Assembly (NCBI GenBank): GCA_014607495.2
Contig: CP053167.1
Span: 2,604,001 to 2,668,000 of the forward strand
Direction of reading: 5' to 3'
Length of the DNA stretch: 64,000 bases
DNA from: Carposina sasakii
Taxonomy: Eukaryota; Arthropoda; Insecta; Lepidoptera; Carposinidae
In this document: positions 57,201-64,000 of the stretch, in pieces
How the letters are laid out: every line of letters begins with the position of its first letter
How positions within the stretch are numbered: position 1 is the first letter of the stretch
Program-made: the position numbers and the translations under genes
The notes under the pieces: model-generated
What the model was told of the DNA's origin: nothing
The model's database searches: none
The model's input: only the letters and a program-made list of their open reading frames with translations

Positions 57201-59414
57201 TCGTATTCGCTTGTGTTGATTTAGTACTGACAACTTTGGCTTCTCTTTTTGGACTTGAATCTTTGTGAATTGGACTTGTTGATAACATACCGGCAACTTT
57301 GGCTTCTCTCTGGACTTTTGTGTTGGCATCCTTTTTATCTACCATGCCTACGCGCTACACTTCACAAGAATATGCGAACATGCACCTCATTTATGGGAAT
57401 GCAGATGCAACGCAAGTGCTGCCGCTAGACTTTATCGTGAAAGATATCCAAATTTAGAGCGCTACCGGATCACCGCGTGTTTGTTAATGTGCACCGTTCA
57501 CTCACAGAGGGCGGCCATTTCCCGAATCAAATACAGGCTGGAGGTAGACCTGTATTTCCTTTCCAGGAAGAAGTATTGCAAGAGGTCGCACGTGACCGAA
57601 GTATTTCCGTACGTGGAATTGAAGAAAGAACGGGAATACCGAAAAGCACTGCTCATCGTATTTTACAAAGAGCCGAAATGCATCCGTTTCACGTACAACG
57701 AGTTCAAAGTCTTCTACCTCGAGATTATCAGGAAAGGATTTCTTTTTGTAGAACAATGCTACAGAGGCATAATGAGAATCCCCAATTCATCCAAAAAATT
57801 CTCTGGTCAGATGAATCGACATTTAAAAAAGATGGTTACATGAACTTGCACAATTATCACGAGTGGCATGTGGAGAATCCACATTTAATGCGAGAAGATA
57901 GATCCCAGTATCGTTTTAAAGTAAACCTGTGGACCGGAATTTTTAAACGGTAAAATTATTGGGCCTATTGAACTGCCTGAGAACTTGAATGGAACTAATT
58001 ACCTACATTTTTTAAGAGAAGATTTACCAACCCTGTTAGAGGACGTACCACTAGCAGATCTTCGCGACATGTGTTTCAACAAGATGGCTGCCCAGCGCAT
58101 TTCGCAGTGCAAGTAAGAGATTTCCTTGACCAGGAATATCCGGGAAGGTGGATGGACGTTCGGGCACTATCTCGTGGCCCGCCCGTTCACCAGATTTAAA
58201 TCCCCTGGATTTTTTCTATTGGGGAGTTCTCAAAGAAAAAGTTTACTCAAAGCCCATTGAGAACGTAGCCGACCTGCGTGAACGCATTTCTCAAGCAGCT
58301 GAGGCGATCAACTCTCGAAGATATGCCCGACTAATAAGTAGATCTTTTTTAAGAAGATGTAGGGCTTGTATTGAGGCTGATGGTAAACAATTTGAACATT
58401 TATTGTAATAAAAAACGTTATTTCTCTATCATCTGACTTTTATTCCAACAAACCTAATTATTTTACTAATTTTACTAACTTTTTTTCACTTTGGTAAAAG
58501 TGGCGTCACTATCTGTCTCGCTCACTCATGGCGAACATACCCATTATCCATCTCTCTCATCATTTTGTCTTAAAATTAAGAACCTACCTAGAGCTTGTGT
58601 GAATTAAAACATTTTAACTGAGTAAAATGAGATAGCAAAAATCGGGTTACTTGAGGTTTTAATTTTTTACTCTTTTCTATTGTATGGAACTAACAAGTAT
58701 TGTACCATTTTAGAATTCTGATTAAATGCGCCAACTTTTAATGCCACTTGCCAAGGCACTCTAGTACATTTTTTTTATAGGAGGGCCTGTCAAAGTCGAC
58801 GAATCTTGAAAATTTAAATTCGTAGTTTAACAAATAGTCTCAATTCGGAAACTTGAGGCAATTGTGTCATTATTTTTTATTGGGATTCTAGAAATGTTAT
58901 TTAGGATTACGTTTCCAAAGTTCAAATGAACAAAAATAAAAAAGAATAACCACAATAACCGAAAAATGGTACAGTTTGATCAAATTTCTAGGTTTTTCTT
59001 AAAATGCCCATAATTTTCAAACTGCATGGGATAGATTTTTTTTCAGATTTTTCTCGTGATGGTTATGATCAATCCTGTCACCCCGTTTCGGCTTGACGTT
59101 GAGTTTTGGGACACCCTGTATATAAATTCGGATACAAAGTGTTGTATGAAATTTTGTAAAAAAACCAGCACCTATGTAGAGGGGCGTACAGGGTGGCAAA
59201 TCGGCGAAATGCTATAAATATTTACGGGCGCTTTCGAAAAAATTTCCATGGGCCTATAATTGCCACTGCCCCTATCTTAGTCTAAATACTGAAACGAAGT
59301 ATGTATGTACGAGTACCTGTAGCGACCCCACACAGATGTTTAGCGAAGCCTACCACCGCCTCGCTCTGAGCCACGTCGGGTACTCGCTCCAGCGCCAAAT
59401 GCGTTATATCCGCC
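54270..59414 (-). CDS. TRMT13: TRMT13 (tRNA 2'-O-methyltransferase TRM13), 3' part
   Basis: TRM13 2'-O-methylates position 4 of the acceptor stem of certain tRNAs. Exons seen (minus): 59317-59414, 55889-56010 and 54270-54691 with TAG at 54270-54272. The first encodes ADITHLALERV and the GFAKHLCGVATD motif, the second CVTSDAALHKTSG and the hallmark ATCCHHRC, the third GITSEELNVIWGIVSWATSG and the C-terminal block with DWGRILYLRAKGFDAKLCYY and VSLENV, in the order of human TRMT13. Phases agree between exons. Inside the last exon the WATSG half and the C-terminal half are in different frames, so there is a 1-nt shift near 54545-54590. The N-terminal zinc fingers and the start of the methyltransferase fold are not found; a possible exon at 61281-61323 (phase-compatible, 43 bp) is weak. 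The intron 56011-59316 contains a complete mariner element. Confidence 0.9.
54755..54940. repeat. Family E copy
   Basis: GCAGTCCACTGCTGGACGTA through ACCTCCCGGAAAACC; same family as 8222-8500. Lies in a TRMT13 intron. Confidence 0.7.
55141..55860 (+). mobile_element. Family S SINE split by a family A element
   Basis: The SINE head (B box CCTGGGTTCGAATCCCGGTA) runs to about 55224. The SINE resumes at about 55735 with GATGTTTATGTATTTATATA, the CACGATACAAGACCTTAGGG core and a TTTATT tail. The roughly 510 bp between are a family A copy plus AT-rich sequence. About 25 bp of SINE appear lost at the junction. Confidence 0.75.
56085..56345. repeat. Family D repeat
   Basis: Starts after a CATACATACATA microsatellite and contains ACCACATGGTGCCACTTCTG and CAGCCCATCGCCTACAAA. 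Same strand as 35505-35720. Lies between TRMT13 exons. Confidence 0.7.
56417..59118 (+). mobile_element. Complete mariner-type element with 620-bp inverted repeats
   Basis: Element of 2702 bp between TA target sites (56415-56416 and 59119-59120). Left inverted repeat 56417-57036 (starts CAGGGTGTCCCAAAACTCAA), right 58500-59118, nearly identical. Just inside the left repeat is a perfect palindrome with 24-bp arms and a 4-nt loop (57067-57118). The interior encodes a damaged transposase (57344-58408). It lies inside a TRMT13 intron. Confidence 0.95.
57344..58408 (+). pseudogene. Mariner-superfamily transposase, frameshifted
   Basis: Reads from ATG at 57344 (MPTRYTSQEYANMHL) with shifts near 57400 and 57455, then open 57477-57953 with a helix-turn-helix region (RGIEERTGIPKSTAHRIL) and the first catalytic Asp in ILWSDESTF. 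After another shift near 57950 comes QQDGCPAHFAVQVRDFLDQE with the second Asp, and after one near 58160 SPDLNPLDFFYWG with the third. The spacing of the last two acidic residues is about 41, as described for the DD41D (rosa/Visitor-like) lineage. Four or more frameshifts make it inactive. Confidence 0.88.
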
Positions 59415-59639
59415 CTGAAGCAAGTATAAGCTTCAATATTCACGTTATAATGTAAAAAAATGTTAATAGCTTAGATTAATGATAGGTCTTCGCTCCGCTT
59501 CAGAGCTCAGAGCGGAAAACCTGGATAGTATTATTTCGAGCAAGCTGGATATCGCATTAAGAAGGAAAAACTGTAGGAATATCTTTAAAACGTTGATAAC
59601 GTTGTGATTATAGGGGCGTACGGAGATGTGGTAAGCTGC

Positions 59640-60620
59640 CCCCTAGAGTTTACACTGCTCAGGTGAGTGGAGCACATAATATGTTAATTAAAACAACAAT
59701 CAAAACATTAAAAAAAATATTTTGGTTATCCCCCACTATACCCCGTTTTTTTTGAAGATAGAAATTTGAGTTTCAAAGAAGCATTGTTTGTAAACATTAG
59801 AACACTCATATTTGTAAGATATGAGTAAAGTTCAAAGAATATACTTACTCTCTAACGGTGAAGTTTGACGTTTTTTCATATTGATGTATCTCACTAAAAA
59901 GTTCAGTTTTGTGTTTGCGAAATCGGCTTCTTTGGGTTTTTAGGGTTCCGTACCTCAAAAGGAAAAAACGGAACCCTTATAGGATCACTTTGTTGTCCGT
60001 CTGTCCGTCCGTCTGTCAAGACCCTTTTTCTCAGGAACGCGTGGAGGTATGAAGCTGAAATTTATATCAATTACTCAGGTCTACTGTCCCTTGAAGCTGT
60101 GAAAAAATCAAACTTCTAAGCCAACGCAATCAAAAGATACAGCCGTTTATGCCGCAAATTTTCGACACTTGCAAGGGAATCAAAACCTACAGGGTGCTTC
60201 CCGTGAACTCAGAATCTTGAAATTTGGTACGAAGCAACGTCTTATAGCATAGATAAAGGAAAATTACGAAAACCATAAATTTTTACTTACATCACATAAT
60301 ATATATTTTTAATAATTTTAAACTTACTACCCATTTCCTCATAAACGCGTAGAGGTATTAAATTGAAATTCATACCAAATACTCAGGTCTATAATACCTT
60401 TAAGCTGTAGCAAAATCAAACTTCTATGTCAACGCAATCAAAAGAAACAGCAATTTAAGCTGCATATTTTGAAACTCGCAAGTACTCGCAAGGGAATCAA
60501 AACCTAAAGGGTACTTCCAGTCGACCTAGAATCTTGAAATTTGGCATGAAGCAACGTTTTATAGCACACATAAAGGAAAAATTCCGAAAACCTTAAATTT
60601 TTAGTTACATTACAAAATAC
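59640..60620. repeat. Repeat stretch upstream of TRMT13 exon
   Basis: 59760-59940 is shared with 47385-47540. From 59945 come two diverged tandem copies of a block with AACGCAATCAAAAG and TCTTGAAATTTGG (about 59950-60290 and 60330-60600), typical of LINE 3' ends. 60623-60740 is a fragment of the MITE at 43764-44238. No coding exon is recognised. Confidence 0.6.
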
Positions 60621-60739
60621 AGGGTGTTTGTGACAGCCAGGCAAATATTGATAGGATGATATCAGACCATGATTCTGAGATGAAAACCACTGAAAATTTT
60701 CTCAGGAAAATTCCTGAAATTTTCCGGTTTTTTTTTCAT

Positions 60740-62700
60740 TTTTCCGTGTCAGAATGGTACATTCTATGGTAATATACCGATAATACCTAAAATAACTAAA
60801 ACAAGCACGTAATACAGAAAAAAGTAATGCAAAATAATAAAATTATTATGAAACGTCGTTATCGTACGATAATCAAATTACATGGTACGGGGGCGTCAGC
60901 TGTTTGGAACAAGAGATACCTAGGTAGCGCGCATGTACGAGGCATGCGGTCAGCACGTGTAGAGAGCGAGACAAATGCTGTATGCGCTATCTGTCTCGTC
61001 GCCGGCGCGCGACGCGCGTCCGGCGTGCGGTCTATCAAACGAGGGAGATCCCCCGCGCACAAAGGTCAACCGCCTAGCGCCTGTATAAAGTATCCCTACA
61101 CACTAGTCGGTCACTACACATGATGGATTTCGTACTTTCAGTACATACCTTTAATAATAAAATGCTTTCTTTAGTACTTTACCCTACTACATATCACTTT
61201 TTTCTCTTTATTCATACTTTGATTTATTGTTTTCACTGCATGATTGAGTAACATGAACAAGATATTAAAAATCTCAGTACCTGAACATGGCTTGCATGTT
61301 ATAAAACAAGTAGCAAGGGTTGGCTGATGAGATGAAATCATATCATAATTCATAACCTAGACCCTGCCTGTCTTCTAAAAAAATAGGCAGACCATTACGG
61401 ACAGTTTGTAGCATTTATCGTTTATTAATTATGTTTAAGTCTTAGCGAATCTTTTTAGCTAGATGATCGACCGACGCACGACACGCGATTTGCAAACTTG
61501 GCTTGGTGGAGTTGTAGTGTGTATAACCACCTTTATTCTAGTATGATTACCGTTTTATACAATTTTATTCCGGTGGGCGAATTCGGAACTAAAATATTTT
61601 GTATGCAGATACACAGATAATGTCGTCATACACCGAGCAACTAGCGCCACCGTTCAAAATAACTATGTTTGCAAAACTCGCAGTGTAGTAGTAGGGTAGA
61701 GTGGAGGTGGTAGAAAAGGTACGTAATAGTGTTGGGATTTGGGATGTATTATTTCAACTAATTAAAATCGATATCGAATCTAATTAAAGCAATTTTATTA
61801 GTCCCTCCGTTCGTATCTTTCAAATGCAAACAATGCAGTTGAAATAAAGAGTAGGTAAATGATAAGTTCTTTTATCTACCTATCAGTAGGTACTTACAAC
61901 TGAAATAATGGATAGATTAGGTAGGTCATTCATTTCATTAGCTTAAAAAACCTAGTTTGTAAATTTGCTAATCGCAAAATAGTCATAATCGTAATTGGAC
62001 GCTTTGGAACTTTTAGTACCTACTTACGCCAGTAGCTACTATTAAATCTGTGCTCCTAGTTTGAATGACCATAGGCAGTAAAACGAACAACAAATCTATT
62101 GTGCACTTTTTAACTATCTTATCTACAGCTATTTCTTATAATCAAAAACTGCCGGTAATAAAATAAGTAAGCAGGTAGTTTCGGTAGGTGATTTCGATGT
62201 TTATTTAATGGGTCATGCATATGGACCTACCTACACATGAAATTTTTGGTCATACTGACAGTTACTAGTCGATTAGAAGACAGGAGTAACTTGAAGTCTG
62301 TGTAATTTATTGTCTGTTTGACTAGAAATTATCGAAACGTAATTCTCAATGTAATAAATAAGTACATACATGAGCCCAACCCATACCTTATACCTTAATA
62401 GTACGCTTACCTATTTACTTTAAATGCGATATGTATTAATAAGCTTAGGTTTATTTAATTTAATCACCATGTTAGCCGAAAATCATACTCTGCTGTACTG
62501 CTAGGCTTTACTACCTACCAGGAAGGCCACCACTCGATGATGGTTGCTTTTTATTGAAAAATAGGTAAGTACATTATGATCCTAGGTATCTAATGATTTA
62601 GAAAGAACTGAACTGAAATACGACCTACCTATGTGCACTCATTATACAACGATTTTTTGTTTGGATCGATAACAGTGAAACAAGTGTACAACACTATTGG
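60740..62700. other. Stretch without a recognised gene
   Basis: AT-rich DNA with one GC-rich patch at 60925-61080 that has no stop-free frame of known family. A weak splice-bounded candidate at 61281-61323 (minus) could extend TRMT13 in phase but does not resemble known family members. Upstream exons of TRMT13 may lie beyond the window edge. Confidence 0.4.
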
Positions 62701-62867
62701 TTTGCAAATTTCAATTTTTCGGGAGTTTCGTTTTTTTTTCTCGCCCAGTTCGCTGCAGTGCTAGATCATAGAGAGTCGTTTGGATATCGTTGCGCGTAAC
62801 ATAGGACATTTCGTGTGTTTTATGGAATATTTTTGTGAGTGTATTGTGTGTTTGTGTGATACGGATA

Positions 62868-64000
62868 ATGAGTGTATTTAGTGCACGTGAGTACGGGCAG
62901 ATGCTCATGTGTTTGGGCGAAGCCCGAGGAAATGCCTCGCTTGCCTTGAGGATGTACAGGGAGCGTTATCCCAACGCTAGGCACCCAGCAAACGGCCGTA
63001 TTATAACCGCAGCGTATCAAAGGGTGCTAGATAATCGGCCAATTGTACCGACACAAGAAGGGGCTGGACGACCAGTTGCTCTGCGTACCGAAGAACGAGT
63101 TTTAGCTGTGGTTCGCCGTAATCCACGTCTGGGTACGCGCACCGCTGCGAAATTGATTCAGCGGCATCATGGAGCTCGTACGTCGCACTGGACTGTGCAT
63201 AAAGTGCTGCGTAGAGATCGGCAGCGCCCATACTGCATCCACAAGGTGCAGGCTCTGGTGCCGGGAGACGCAAGTCGCCGGGTGGCGTATTGTCGTTGGC
63301 TCATTAGCCAGGAACGCGTTAATGCTGGCTTCATATCCAGAGTAATCTGGACTGATGAATCCACATTTACGCGTAACGGTATGTGGAACCGGCGCAATGC
63401 CCATCTGTGGTCACATGGTAACCGAATGCCATCCAGCAGACGGGGCACCAGACTCGGTGGTCCTTAAATGTGTGGGCTGGTGTGTACCATAACCAAATCC
63501 TCGGGCCGGTATTTTTGCCGGCACGTATGAACGGCACCAGTTATTTGGCATTTCTACAACAAGAGCTAGGACGCGAGGTGGAAATTCTCCGCGCTGAGCT
63601 TGATGTTGACGACGACGTCCCTCTTGCCCGAATGCCGAGGATTTGGTTCCAGCATGATGGAGCTCCTCCACATGTGGTACTCACCGTACGCCAGCACCTG
63701 GACGCGATCTTTCCGGGCCGGTGGATTGGACGCTACGGTCCCCATTTGTGGCCACCGCGCTCGCCTGATTTGACCCCGTTGGATTTTTTCCTATGGGGCT
63801 ACATCAAAGAGCGCGTGTACGTCACAGAGTGTGATAGACGAGACGTCATGGAGCTACGAATCAGAGCCGCGTTTATCGAACTAAATGCCGCGATAGCCGA
63901 AGACCGAACACTGATGCCTCGTCTGCATGCCGAGACTCTTCGGCGCGCACGGCTCTGCGTGCAGCTGGGAGGCCTACATTTCGAGCCTTACCTCATAAGA
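62868..64000 (+). CDS. Mariner-superfamily transposase, one frameshift, cut by window end
   Basis: Starts MSVFSAREYGQMLMCLGEAR at ATG 62868; the frame is open to 63467 and includes a DNA-binding region (TRTAAKLIQRHHGARTSHWT) and the first catalytic Asp (VIWTDESTF). A 1-nt shift near 63415-63450 moves the reading to the frame that carries SLNVWAGVYHNQILGPVF, FQHDGAPPHVVLTVRQHL (second Asp) and SPDLTPLDFFLWGYIKE (third Asp). The second and third Asp are about 41 residues apart (DD41D). Open to the right edge at 64000. Same superfamily as 57344-58408 but a distinct lineage with higher GC. Terminal inverted repeats were not found on the left; the right end is outside. Confidence 0.85.

Noticed and set aside
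61281..61323. Further TRMT13 exon (NPCYLFYNMQAMFR)
   Set aside because: Splice borders and phase fit, but the sequence does not match the methyltransferase core expected before the ADI block; kept only as a weak candidate.

Overview
This is a window of insect nuclear DNA, most probably from a moth or butterfly. The genes have introns with GT-AG borders, and the space around them is packed with tRNA-derived SINEs, LINE tails, hAT and Tc1/mariner MITEs and mariner transposases of the kinds common in Lepidoptera. Nothing bacterial, organellar or viral was seen. One run of N (53755-54255) marks an assembly gap.

Five protein genes can be rebuilt exon by exon. (1) NUB1, minus strand, 228-14966, 13 coding exons: a NEDD8/ubiquitin-like adaptor with three UBA domains. 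(2) RFC2 (fly RfC4), plus strand, 15864-17472, 4 exons: a clamp-loader subunit, divergent from NUB1. (3) Glucosamine-6-phosphate deaminase, minus strand, 19687-24418, 5 exons. (4) A TIF1/TRIM24-TRIM33 family gene (fly bonus), minus strand, 32313-53649, 18 visible coding exons: RING, two B-boxes, coiled coil, PHD, bromodomain; its first exon is probably in the gap. (5) The 3' part of TRMT13 (tRNA 2'-O-methyltransferase), minus strand, 54270-59414. These are unrelated housekeeping or regulatory genes; I see no operon-like functional cluster. A roughly 8 kb AT-rich stretch, 24419-32312, holds no recognisable gene.

The strongest unusual signal is a pattern. Several introns of NUB1 and of the TIF1 gene begin with tandem repeats that abut, and in some cases include, the 5' splice site. 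The extreme case is NUB1 exon 9, where the exon end plus its donor is present 12 times in a 99-bp minisatellite (about 5351-6550). The TIF1 bromodomain exon has 9 copies of a 27-bp unit carrying its donor (35025-35268), and weaker versions occur at six more TIF1 introns.

A second signal is at the TIF1 3' end. The frame stays open for 89 codons after the TGA, with a Pro/Ala-rich then Tyr-rich composition, which suggests stop-codon readthrough or a TGA that is not a real stop. Other notable items are a palindrome that fills most of the NUB1-RFC2 intergenic space, a 2.1-kb fold-back carrying a piece of a CXC-type cysteine-rich gene, a complete mariner element with 620-bp terminal inverted repeats, a second and less damaged mariner transposase running off the right edge, two apparent 1-nt frameshifts (TIF1 exon 12 and the TRMT13 last exon), and several nested transposon insertions that give relative ages.
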